A stretch of DNA of 64,000 nt from Cryptomeria japonica (taxonomy: Eukaryota > Streptophyta > Pinopsida > Cupressales > Cupressaceae), in assembly GCF_030272615.1 (NCBI RefSeq), contig NC_081406.1, positions 165,647,521-165,711,520 of the forward strand, in the 5' to 3' direction. Each line of letters starts with the position of its first letter. Positions within the stretch are counted from its first letter, which is position 1. Positions 1-10,867 of this stretch are shown one piece after another. The notes beneath the pieces are model-generated. The model saw only the letters and a program-made list of their open reading frames with translations, made no database searches and had not been told where the DNA came from. A program made the translations under genes and the position numbers.

Positions 1-690
1 ACTTACTTGTTTTGCTTATCAAATGATCTTTTTTTATTTTCTTGCTCATTATGGTTGATGTAATGACACATCGAGTAGCATTAGAATCTTTAGTATGTGA
101 TTTTGAACCAATAGATTGATATGCATCAAATAGATTTCTGACAATAGTTCTTTCACTGTTACTTTCAAATGATCTTAGGTCTAGTATTTTCATTGTCTCT
201 CTAAAATTCAAATTTTTAATAATTTGAACAATTAATTGACATCTTGCAGTTTGATTTAAGTTTTGAAAATAGTTTTGCCATATTTTTTAACCATTCTCCT
301 ACAAGTTCATTCCTTCATTTTATTGGGCATTGGCTTCAATATATTCTCATCAATGTCAATTAGATAATTTGGTTTCCTACGAATGATTCTAGGAGGTGTT
401 AACATCAGTGCATTATGTACATTTAATTCATCAAGTAGAGAAGGTGTAATATTTTCATCATTTAATTGATTATTCAATGCGGTATCTTCTTCAATTGCAT
501 TAGGTGCATTATATTCGTTTGGTAAATCGAATGAGATGTTAAGGATGACATACCTTCTTCTCTCATTGTTCTTATGTCACACAATTTCTTCATACGCTGT
601 CTTTGTCTTTCCTTTTGAGCCTCTCATTTTTTTATCGTTCCTCGCTTGTTCTTTCCCATGGTTGATATCGGTTGTCCTAAATAGAATCAT
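1..690 (-). pseudogene. Degenerate unidentified minus-strand coding sequence
   Basis: Read on the minus strand, about 660 down to 340 is open apart from one TGA near 577 and encodes a basic lead (around RGSKGKTKTAYEEIV) followed by a stretch with PPRIIRRKPNYLIDIDEN. A second stop near 330 ends this frame. A different frame is then open from about 265 to the left window edge and contains the stretch NLNFRETMKILDLRSFESN. The composition looks protein-like rather than like random AT-rich DNA, with few low-complexity runs, so I read it as a frameshifted remnant of one protein. I do not recognise the family. It could be a transposase-associated ORF or a decayed host gene. It ends just left of the 420-bp repeat at 771. 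Confidence 0.35.
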
Positions 691-770
691 ATTACATATA
701 TATGTAAAGAAAAGTTCATAAACAAAATAATAACCATAAATATGCATCTTATCACTATTTTTTGGAATCA

Positions 771-1190
771 AACTATTAAAAAATCACAATTAAATCATTT
801 GAAATCATGCAAAAACAAAAAATAAATAAAAACAACAATTCAATCATTTAAAATCATGCAAAAACAAAAAATTCACTTACTTTTATGTATAAAACAGTGA
901 TAGAAGTGTAGACACAATTCTAGTGGGGCCTTCAACGACCTCAAAAACTTCTTTTGAGGCCGTTGAAGCTCTTGGGAAACTAAAACTATGTCTATAAACC
1001 GCGTATGCACTACATTAATAACCACATACGCGCTGTTAGACCATAAAATATTGACAAGCCCAACGGTATTCTTTTTTCCCATTCTGGACTGATAAGTAGC
1101 GCGTACGCACTCCTAAGCCTAAAAAATGTTATTTTAGGGTAACAAATAATGGGAATAGTACCTCGTACGCGCTTATAAGTAATAAGTACC
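771..1190. repeat. 420-bp direct repeat, left copy
   Basis: This 420-bp segment recurs at 5749-6168 in the same orientation and at exactly the same length. I count 14 substitutions and no indels by eye, about 3.3%. It carries an inverted repeat at 930-968 and several copies of a GTACC-N-CGTACGCGC-type motif. The two copies flank the element at 1192-5746 almost exactly. Confidence 0.85.
930..968. other. Hairpin-forming inverted repeat
   Basis: A 17-base arm (930-946) beginning CTTCAACGACCTC pairs with 952-968 across a 5-base loop with one mismatch. The second copy of the surrounding repeat, near 5908-5946, has extra changes in the right arm, so the hairpin is weaker there. Confidence 0.6.
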
Positions 1191-3680
1191 ATGTAATGCC
1201 CCGCCAGGAAACCCCTAAGGGTTTATGTTAAAAACACTCGAATAGAGTGTAAATATATATTTTTTATAATATTATTTAAGAGTATTATTGATAAGTTACA
1301 ACATTAAGATAGTTTGGAGTTATCTAAAACTTAGATAGCATAGCAGACGGCTAAATGATCCTAAGGAGTTTCCCAACACGATTACATAACCTAACACCTA
1401 ACTCAACTTGCGTCAATTGATCCATTAATCTGGATATCTTAATTGTGAGATAATGCATAAGACATGATTATATGAATGTTCAATGAATTGACGTCTTAGG
1501 ATTTTAGGAAGCATTCATTTACTTTGGGTGGTTAGGAGACCATCGTGAGGTTATTTACTCAATGCACCTTAACACCTATTTAATTTAAGAGGCCTCCCTT
1601 AAGGTTCAATGTGATAAATGTAACGAAGTTCATTCATTGGTTTTAAGATAACCACCCACCTTTGATATCTTTCTTAAATATTAAAAGTATGGCTAATAAG
1701 ATGAGATTCGTTCATTAAGGATTAAACTTCCTTTAAAAGAGTGGGGTTCCATCATTTGAATTTGAGCATAACCAACTAATGAGTCGTAGTTCTTTTATGG
1801 AGAATAAAATGTGAGTAGCCATAGGATTCATTCATTGAAGTTTTAATAATGCTAATAGAAGGACTAAATTCATTAAGGTGCAAAAGAATTAGGAACACAT
1901 GAGTTCATCCTTAAAATTAAAATATAGTTAGCAAGATGAAATTCATCATTACAGGATTAAAATATAAGTTCATAGTGACGTTCTTCCATTAGGATTAAAA
2001 TATAATTATCTTATTGCATGTCACTCTTTTTGTTAAATGAAGTCAATATGAAAAGATACATTTACTAAGATTAAGATATAAACAACTATACAAATACTTC
2101 CCATTTAGTTCAATTTTATCAATCATAAGAGATTCTTTTATTAGGGTTATAATTATGGATAAATAGTTGAGTTAACCCAATTTTCAAGTTAATTTTGGTA
2201 AGGATTATTTGTTGAGATTAAAACTTGCAATAACTAAAAAAATTCATCCAATATAGTGAAACATAATTAACATGGCGTTACTCATTTACTAAGGTAAGAA
2301 GGTAAATATCTATATGGTGTTTCATCCTTTAGATTTCAATCTAGGAATTATGACATTAATTCTAACTTTGTTTTCCATTCACATTCGTTCAATTTACATG
2401 CTTAATAACAAGTTAATTCCAATGATGTAACCCAACAAGATTCTTCCACTATTACTACTTTTAATTAACATTATCAAAATACTTTTCCATAATCTTAATT
2501 ACAATCTATTAAGAACCTAATTACTACATTTGTCAAGATGAATAATTTTATGCACTTAGGTTTAAATTCGCTAATTTCCCTTTGTACACTTTACAAGATA
2601 ACAACCATACATGGTAACTTAAAGCATGAAACAAAGGAGGCTAAAACATCGCATAACACAGATATGATCTCGGAGTTCACCCCTAAAGGGCTACATCTCC
2701 GGGTCTGCTCAACTGCAAGACCCCTATGGCATTTAATATCGTTAGGAATACAGAAATTACATGTCTTTTACATCTTTGCCACTTAGGCACATACATCCAA
2801 TATACAACTGACACCTCGGTCGGAATTTACATAATGATCCCTTTTGAAGCGGATCCAACTGAACACTTCAAAGCAATTACAAGTACTAATGACTAATGAT
2901 ACTCTGACTAGGGATGTAATCGGCTATGACCAACACGAGTAAACAGATGACAAAGTCAGAGTCCAAAACAACCTAGCAAGACGTGCTACTATAACAGACG
3001 CATCGATTACCAAAATAATAGGCCGTGCCCTAGCGTTAATGGGTGATTACAACATTTTCCCAAGTTGACTCAAGCATCTAGACAGATTAATTGAACCTTA
3101 GATAAACACTAATGACAAGTTAGTTTTACAACAATAATCTAGCCCCTTTTTTAACAACACAAAAACAAAATACATTAAGAGTGAATGAAGAAATGGAAAA
3201 AATCATTTCCGAGCTAAATTAAGCCTCTATTGCATACATTTAAAAATTAAAGACCATTACCTCCTTTCAATTTACTCATTATCATATAATCAATTATCAT
3301 TCGATTTAAAATTACAATGAAAGTCATTGCTATATTAAAGCCCAAAAATCTATATATGTAATTAATAATATATGCTAAATAGATGTTATCTATATTAGCA
3401 TATATTTTAATATATACATTTATCCCCTTTTTTAAAAAAAACATTATTTACTAAAATAAAAAAAATCCCAACTCATTTTTATAATACAAAATATTACTCA
3501 AAATAAATTTATATTAACAAGCATCTCCTTTTTTTTTCTTTTTGTATTCAATGAAAATCCGAAATCAAGTTTTGACTATACTTAAAATACTAAGTATTAA
3601 TAAATAATTAAAAAAAACATTTAAAAAAAAAACATGGAATGGAGGGCGGCCAAACCCTAGCCGTGCCCTAGCCGGAGGGA

Positions 3681-3914
3681 ACTGCGGCCACCACGATGGG
3701 CGTAGCCCCTCGGCCTCCACACACAGTGGAGTCAAGGGTTACTGCAGTCGTCGTGGGGGTCGTAAGCCCTTCGGCTCCCCACACAGTGGTGCCAGGAGGA
3801 GCTACGGCCTCCATGGGAGACGCAGTCCCCTCCGGCCCCCACTGTGTGTGGGCACCGAATGGAAACTACAGCGACGCGCGGGGAGGGGTGGGTTGAGCTT
3901 CGGCTCCCCCCCCG
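3681..3914. repeat. GC-rich 60-bp minisatellite
   Basis: A tandem array of nearly four units with a 60-bp period starts at 3681, 3741, 3801 and about 3863. Units begin ACTGCGGCC/ACTGCAGTC-like and contain CTTCGGCTCCCCACACAGTGG-like cores. It stands out sharply from the AT-rich body of the surrounding element. The apparent ORFs on both strands (3696-3896, 3732-3923) follow from the 60-bp (20-codon) period and are not taken as genes. Confidence 0.8.
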
Positions 3915-3924
3915 AAACCCCAAT

Positions 3925-3980
3925 TTTTTTTTATTTTTCCTCTTTTTTTTTTTTTTTTTTTTTTTTGTATTTTTTTTTTG
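3925..3980. repeat. Poly-T tract
   Basis: A long run of T with few interruptions directly follows the GC-rich minisatellite. It is simple sequence with no coding content. Confidence 0.8.
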
Positions 3981-5748
3981 ATACAGTCCAGTTTCGACCC
4001 AAGCAAATTTTTTTTAAAATCACAAAATGAAATAACTAAACTCACATAAATTCCCCATTAATCCATTTATGATAGGCACAGCCATTTTTTTGTCCTTTTA
4101 TTTTATTTTTTTTCCAGAATGTTTAAACCAAGAATGGGGAAGATTTTCTCCTTTCAAAATGTCTAAGAAACCATGACAACCTTGAATCCAAGAACAACCA
4201 AGCTATTCAAAAACTGAAGCTAAATCTTAAAGACATTCATGGGCATTATCATTTCTTTTTCCAACATTTCATGGAGAACATTCCATCACAAAAATCCTTT
4301 TTTTATTTTTTTATTCAACAATAAATAAAAGGGTAGATTTGGATCCTACCTCCAAATGCATTTCTGGGAAGAGTTTTGATGAAGAGCTCCACCTGCAACT
4401 CAAAGCAAATCTTCCATTTTTCCAAAATTTCCCCATCTCCATTTTTTTCCCCAAAAAGCTCTCAAGAAAGAACCCCCAAAAACATTTCAAACTAGGTTAA
4501 AATGAGAAACCCTATTTTTGACCTAATTTTCAATTTCGAATTTAGGCATTTATTTTTTTTAAAAATAAAAGAGAATGAAAAATGGAAATCATTCCTTTCC
4601 ATTATTCAATACTTCTTATTTGTTTTTCTTATTAAAATTAAAATGCCTCTATTTCTTATTTAATTCTAATTTTAATCTCTCCATATTACTTTAGCCAACA
4701 TTTTATATTTTGAACTATTAACAAGGGTAAGGTATTTAAATTAATTTAAATTTCCAAAAATCAATCCTGTATACTATATCAACTTAACAAGTAAAAAGAA
4801 AATAATTTCTTTTAAATAATAAAATTTACCCTTTCCCTTCCAAAATGCAAAAAATGATTAATTTATTTCTATTTCCCAAATGACTTTAAATCTTTCCTTT
4901 TTAAAACGCATAGCTCATTAAATTCGTTATTATCATTTTTTTATTTTTTTTTTAATTATTTTTTTTTAAAATTAACTATTAAATTAACTCGCTACAACAT
5001 AATAAAGCGACCTTTTTAATAAATGAAAGAAATCTATTTATTCTAATTTTCTCAACTACTAATGCGTAAATGAACACATTATTTCAATTTAAATGCTTTA
5101 AGCTTGCTACAATTGTAATTAAAGCGATCTCTTTTTAAATAATCGATTATTCATATAAAAGAAACTACCTATTTTAAATTTTCTACATTACTAATGCGTA
5201 CATCCATACATTAAATTGAATTGAATATTTAGGATAACAAACTCCACTTACCCCGCACAAGGCATGCAAATCGAGGAAGTCCACCAAATCACACGACACA
5301 CAACCCAATGAAAAGAAAGCCCCATGAACCACACACAACGCTCACCTGACCATGGCTAAGGCAAGACGAGAGTTTTATGACTACCAAATCCGAATTCTAA
5401 GGATGAAGGAGGCATACTCAACCTTGCAAATCCCAAAGGAGATGAACCTCGCCCTAAGCGGTGTTGTACCTGCAATCTCTTGCACCCATGAATTCATACA
5501 AGCATACATATACATATACATATACATATTCAATGAGGGCGTTAGCTCAAGATTTATCACAAGAGTTAGGAAACAATTACATTTACACAAGAATCGACGC
5601 AAAGTCACAATAATAAGTATGCACAATTATTTATATTATCTAAACTACACATTGCATCACGGTTAACCTACCATTCAAGGATGCCACATAGGAGGTCAAC
5701 GAAGGTCAAACGGGGTTTACAAGTCCGACTAGGGTATGGCATTACATT

Positions 5749-6168
5749 AACTATTAAAAAATCACAATTAAATCATTTGAAATCATGCAAAAACAAAAAA
5801 CTAATAAAAACAACAAATCAATCATTTAAAATCATGCAAAAACAAAAAATTCACTTACTTTTATGTATAAAACAGTGATAGAACTGTAGACACAGTTCTA
5901 GTGGGGCCTTCAACGACCTCAAAAACTTCTTTTGAGGCCATTGAGGCTCTTGGGAAACTAAAACTATGTCTATAAACCGCGTATGCACTACATTAATAAC
6001 CACATACGCGCTGTTAGACCATAAAATATTGACAAGGCCAACGGTATTCTTTTTTCCCATTCTAGACTGATAAGTAGTGCGTACGCACTCCTAAGCCTAA
6101 AAAATGTTATTTTAGGGTAACGAATAATGGGAATAGTACCTCATATGCACTTATAAGTAATAAGTACC
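5749..6168. repeat. 420-bp direct repeat, right copy
   Basis: This is the second copy of 771-1190, same orientation and length. On its right the GTACGCGC-motif array continues without a break. The left copy instead stops at the element boundary at 1190. Confidence 0.85.
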
Positions 6169-6250
6169 GCGTATGCGCTCCTTTGCCTTAAAAATGTTAT
6201 GGTAGGGCAGTGAACTAATAGTTTTAGTACCCCGTACGCGCTATTGGTAG
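6072..6250. repeat. About 89-bp tandem units carrying a CGTACGCGC motif
   Basis: Two adjacent units (about 6072-6161 and 6162-6250) share the order: CGTACGCRCTCC-like motif, AAAAATGTTAT, TAGGG, then a second GTACCNCGTACGC-like motif. Further copies of the short motif lie at 5979-6020 and, beyond the microsatellites, at 7527-7800. CG dinucleotides in the motif are often TG or CA in other copies, as expected from deamination of methylated cytosine. Confidence 0.65.
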
Positions 6251-6266
6251 TAGAATAGATGTCAAT

Positions 6267-6302
<36 letters not shown>

Positions 6303-6402
6303 AGAGAGAGAGAGAGAGAGAGTAGGGGGGTGGGAGAGAGGAGGGGGGACGATGGGAGAGAAGAAGGGGTATGGAGGAAGGAAGAGGGGAGAGGGAGAGG
6401 GA

Positions 6403-6454
<52 letters not shown>

Positions 6455-6625
6455 AGGAGGGAGAGGGAGAGAGAGAGAGGGGGGAGAGAAGGTAGAGAGA
6501 GGGAGAGAGGTAGAGGGAGGGAGAGAGGGAGATAGGTAGAGGGAGGGAGAGAGGGAGAGAAGAGGGGGGTGGGAGAGAAGAAGGGGTATGGAGGACGGGA
6601 GAGGGAGAGGGAGAGTAGGGGGGAG

Positions 6626-6675
<50 letters not shown>

Positions 6676-6754
6676 GGTGAGAGGGTGGGAGAGAAGAAGG
6701 GGTATGGAGGAAGGGAGTAGGAGAGTAGGGGGGAGGGAGGGAGAGGAGAGGGGA

Positions 6755-6804
<50 letters not shown>

Positions 6805-6819
6805 GGGAGAGAAGAAGGG

Positions 6820-6872
<53 letters not shown>

Positions 6873-7094
6873 AGAAGGGGTATGGAGGAAGGGAGAGTAG
6901 GGGGAGGCAGGGAGAGGAGATGGGAGAGGGAGAGGGAGAGAGAGGGAGAGAGAGAGAGAAAGAGGGAAGGAGGGAGAGGGAGAGAGAGAGGGGAGAGGGA
7001 GAGAGAGAGGGGGAGGGAGAGGGAGGGAGAGGGAGAGGGAGAGAGAGGAAGGAGGGAGAGGGAGAGAGAGAGAAAGGGAGAGGAAGGGAGGGAG

Positions 7095-7142
<48 letters not shown>

Positions 7143-7217
7143 AGAGAGAGGGAGAGAGGTAGAGGGATGGAGAGAGGGAGAGAAGAAGGGGTATGGAGGA
7201 AGGGAATGAGTGAGTAG

Positions 7218-7295
<78 letters not shown>

Positions 7296-7310
7296 GGGAG
7301 AGAAGAAGGG

Positions 7311-7357
<47 letters not shown>

Positions 7358-7440
7358 TGGGAGAGAAGAAGGGAGAGGGAGGAAGGGAGAGGGAGAGTAG
7401 GGGGAGGGAGGGAGAGGAGAGGAGAGAGGGAGAGGAGAGG

Positions 7441-7471
<31 letters not shown>

Positions 7472-7526
7472 GGAAGGAGGGAGAGAGAGAGAGAGAGGGG
7501 GAGAGAGAGAGAGAGAGAGAGAGAGG
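6267..7526. repeat. 1.26-kb (GA)n microsatellite with a higher-order unit
   Basis: The segment is almost pure purine on the plus strand and dominated by GA dinucleotides. It is interrupted repeatedly by a longer block containing GAGAAGAAGGGGTATGGAG, seen near 6357, 6575, 6692, 6808, 6874, 7180, 7300 and partly 7362. The long Ser/Leu/Pro-rich or Arg/Glu/Gly-rich open frames on both strands arise because the repeat contains no stop codons. They are not genes. Confidence 0.95.
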
Positions 7527-7570
7527 CACCTTGTATGCGTTTGAGAGGGGGAGACAATACACTTACATGT

Positions 7571-7690
7571 GTATATATATGTTTAATATATTATATATAT
7601 ACATATATTATATATTATATGTATATAAACATATTATATATTACATATATTATATGTATATACACATATTATATATAGAATATCATATTA
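7571..7690. repeat. (TA)n-rich microsatellite
   Basis: Alternating TATA/TATAT sequence with short interruptions directly follows the GA tract. Motif-array sequence resumes at about 7693. Confidence 0.85.
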
Positions 7691-7692
7691 TA

Positions 7693-7800
7693 CAATAGCG
7701 CCTACGCATTGTTTACAGGGAAACAAGCACGTACGCGCTGCTTACACTATAAGTACCCCGTACGTGCTTTTTAAACCATAAGTACCTCATATGCTCTTTT
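7693..7800. repeat. Right remnant of the CGTACGCGC-motif array
   Basis: Four further motif copies occur at roughly 7694 (GCGCCTACGC), 7724 (CACGTACGCGCTG), 7751 (ACCCCGTACGTGC) and 7777 (ACCTCATATGC). They continue the array present left of the GA/TA microsatellites. Confidence 0.6.
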
Positions 7801-10393
7801 GACTGTTTAGGCTTGGAAATAGGCCTGGATGACAAAGCTACAATTTGGAAGTTTGATTTCCCTCCATTTCTCTCATTTTTGATGTGTTTTATTTTATCAA
7901 CTTGGTTTATTGACTTTGTCATCACTTGGTTTACACTTCATCAAGTGGGTATTTATAAAATTTCCACCATAATTTCACCCATCTTCTGAGCTTTCTAACC
8001 ATATAATTTTTTTTCAATTTGAACAACAATAACATATTATTATTGAATTTCCTTTACCAGTGTCTCCATAGTTCTCACAGACATAGGTGCACCATTTTTT
8101 GAATAACTTTTGATATACTTATCCAAATTTTAAAAACTTTATATATTATTGTAGTGAACTTGATTCTTTACAATTTAAAAAAAAATAAAAATGTATTTTC
8201 GATTTGTTTAGTGCAATCGATTTGTTTAGTGCAACTTATGCTTCGCGCACAAACAGGTACCTAATTTTCAGGATGTGCTTGATTGGAAAAATCATAAAAA
8301 AAAAAATACTCAGCAAAAAATTACAAAAAAATACACATCTTCTAGTTCTCACTCTTAACTATCTTTCTGCCAAAGGATTTGTCAAAATACTAAATCTAAC
8401 TATGACTTTTTTGTTGCGTACGTCAGATGCTATGTTATGTTTTTCAGAAAAAATCAGGGTCAGTGTTTCATGCACGAAGGATTTGACCCCCTTAATCTTA
8501 TCCAATTTTGAAAAAGTTTATTAGTTTGGAAACTAGATTCAGAGTAATACAATATTTGTTCTTTGATTATGTTCATGTCTTGAGTGGATGACTTTCAAAT
8601 TTTGCCTCGAAGTTTGGGTTCACCTGATTTCAGAAAAAAAGTGTCCACTTATACCCCCCTTTTTGACCACCATCTTTGTGCACTTACCCTTAAATAAAAT
8701 GTCAGAATGTCACATCACAGCCAACACCAAAAAAATTGATTATTATTTATTTAATCTATCACACATGTTTTTAAATTCATGGGCCAATTTGATTTGACAC
8801 CATGCAAGTCATAATCAACCAATTTGTACGGGCATAACTATTATTTCCAGCTTTAACTATTATTTTACAGCCACGAACAAGCACAGTTTCAAAGGAAAGG
8901 AGGGACAATTAATATAAAGATAGGTAAAGTATTTAACTTCAAATATTTTGAGTAAAAGCAAGATTAATGATATCAGATTCATTTATTCATGTTCTTAGCT
9001 TTCTAGTATCATGGAGTGTGGTGCGAAATGTTTGATAAAAAAACTGCTACAGAGTCTGATTGCATGGGTTGAATAAACATGCTTTTAACTATAAACTAAC
9101 CAAAAAAATACAAAAAAAAACTTAAATAAATAATTCATTGATTCATTTTAACATATAATTATAATATTTAGTTTTGTTGATTTCAATGTTAATGATATTT
9201 ATTTTATTATATGGAGTAAAAAATGTTATTTCTTTAAATTATTTATTATATTGATATTTATAAACAAATTAGTATATATTGTATAGTTAGTTATTATTTC
9301 ATTATATGTAGAAAAAAATATGTTATTTCTTTAACTTATTGAGCACAATGATATTGATAAATTAGTATACATTGCACACTCTATTTAAAAAAAATGTTAT
9401 CTATAATATAAAAATAATAAGAATGTTTGTATTTAAGTTTGTTTTATTAAACTCTATTTAAATATAAGTAATTTGGAAAAAAAAATGATTTGTTTAACTT
9501 AAGTACATATTAACAATAAAAGCGATTTTCATACATTTAAATGAGAAAGTATTTGAATATTATTGTGGTGTATTTAAGTATTGTAATGTAAAGATTTAGA
9601 TGTTCACATCATTTTTATTTAGTTTTGGTCTAATTTAAGAAAACGTCTTGATACATGTATATATCGACAAATGACACAATCTTGTATGAAGTTGGGTTGA
9701 TTTCCTAGCTAAATTACATATCCCCATACATGCCCACTCACATCTATAGTCTTCACTTTATCTTTATATGTGTATACTCGAATACATAGTTAATCCTTAT
9801 ATTTATTATATTTATATATAAACCTACCAAAATATAACTATTATCTACCAAGATTTGACCATTTATCTATCCATATTAATGTGGCTATGGGCTAGACTCT
9901 TGCCTTTCCAAAACTCCAATTCAAACTCTAGTCAACTATTTCCATTTAGTTTTTGCAAATGGAATCAACTAAGTGCATGCTTTACAAAATTAGAAGTTCT
10001 CTTAACATTGCAATCATTTTACATGTCTAAAGATCCCTCATATACTCTTTCTCATCATAAAGCATCAAAGGAGAAATCCATGGCAATATATGTCTAATTA
10101 GAACATTAAAATTAACAAGAGTTGTGATACAGCTTGAGTCCCTGCCTATTTGTTAAAAACTGATTCAAGTTATTATATTTTGTGAAAATAAAAAATGGAT
10201 CGCTTGTTGTTTCCAGATTTCACAAGGAGCTTAGTGATTGATGTTGTGTGCCTTTTGGCTTGTTTGATACCTTGGGCTAGCTGTCTTTTTATTTGCCACC
10301 ATTTTTATTTTGACATTGAAACAAACATATAGATATTTTAGTAGTGAAAGTGAAAGAAGGCATTTGATGGATTAATTTGACATTAGCTTAAAA
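7801..10393. other. AT-rich stretch without recognisable genes
   Basis: No ORF here has recognisable domains. The longest, at 8204-8524, is low complexity and unsupported. A small 18-bp tandem duplication (CGATTTGTTTAGTGCAAT-like) lies at 8200-8235. A segment at 9009-9050 (CATGGAGTGTGRTSCGAAA-like) is related to one at 36528-36560 and is probably part of a dispersed repeat. Confidence 0.5.
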
Positions 10394-10867
10394 CTAGCAA
10401 TTGTCCCTTGGTGTGCAATAGGTATGCCGAAGAGGTGTGGAAGATCAATTATGAAACTTTTTGGTCTATTAGTTGCATACTCTTGTGTATTAAATGAGTT
10501 CAATTGGTAGGCCATTTAGCAAGTGATATTTGTGCAACAAAGGTCTTAATGAAGAAAGGATATCTTCAAATCAACTATGCATCCACTTACAAAGATCCAT
10601 TTAGGAGTGAAATAAAACCTATGAATTGAGAAGATAATTAGGCTAAAGTTATATTCATAATAGGGAGAGAGGGAGAGATGGAGTCGAGAAGAGTGAGAGG
10701 GAGGGGGTAAGGAGATAGAGATAAAAAAGGTATAGATGAAGATGGAGATGGAGGAAAGGCATATTGGAGAAGGAGAGATGGAGAGAGATAAAGAGATGAG
10801 ATGGGGATAGATAGAGATGAAAGAGATAAATAAGAAGAGGTATAGATGTAGAGATCTAGGTAGAATC
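10394..10867 (-). mobile_element. Helitron 3' terminal region with GA-rich tract, minus orientation, left part
   Basis: Read on the minus strand the element ends with an ATTG...CAAT stem, then TG and CTAG (10394-10397), the hairpin-plus-CTRR ending typical of Helitrons. The terminal block GGTATGCC/CACACCAAGGG recurs at 33741-33766 and 36251-36283. The next ~250 bp are homologous to 33490-33740 (inverted) and 33767-33960. A GA/GATA-rich tract begins at about 10665. The Helitron is cut at 10867 by Copia element 1 and resumes at 18196. Confidence 0.6.
10863..10867. other. Target site duplication of Copia element 1, left
   Basis: GAATC immediately precedes the left LTR and is repeated at 18196-18200 immediately after the right LTR. 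Confidence 0.85.

Larger units (their letters stand above)
1192..5746. mobile_element. 4.55-kb element with TG...CA ends, probably a long solo LTR or non-autonomous LTR element
   Basis: The segment starts TGTAATGCC and ends GGCATTACA, a perfect 9-base terminal inversion with the TG...CA ends usual for LTRs. It holds no convincing coding region: the short ORFs inside are low complexity or lie in the GC-rich minisatellite. No internal primer-binding site or second LTR was found. The ends coincide, within one or two bases, with the inner edges of the flanking 420-bp direct repeats. A very long solo LTR of a Gypsy element fits best. A non-autonomous large element is an alternative. The usual 5-bp target duplication is not seen. 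Confidence 0.5.

Noticed and set aside
771-6168. Reading the 420-bp repeats as LTRs of one 5.4-kb retrotransposon
   Set aside because: They lack TG...CA ends, no primer site or polypurine tract borders them, and the inner segment has its own TG...CA inverted ends.
6141-7562. Very long ORFs (up to 473 codons) on both strands over the GA tract
   Set aside because: They encode only Ser/Leu/Pro or Arg/Glu/Gly repeats, because (GA)n and (CT)n contain no stop codons. They are not genes.
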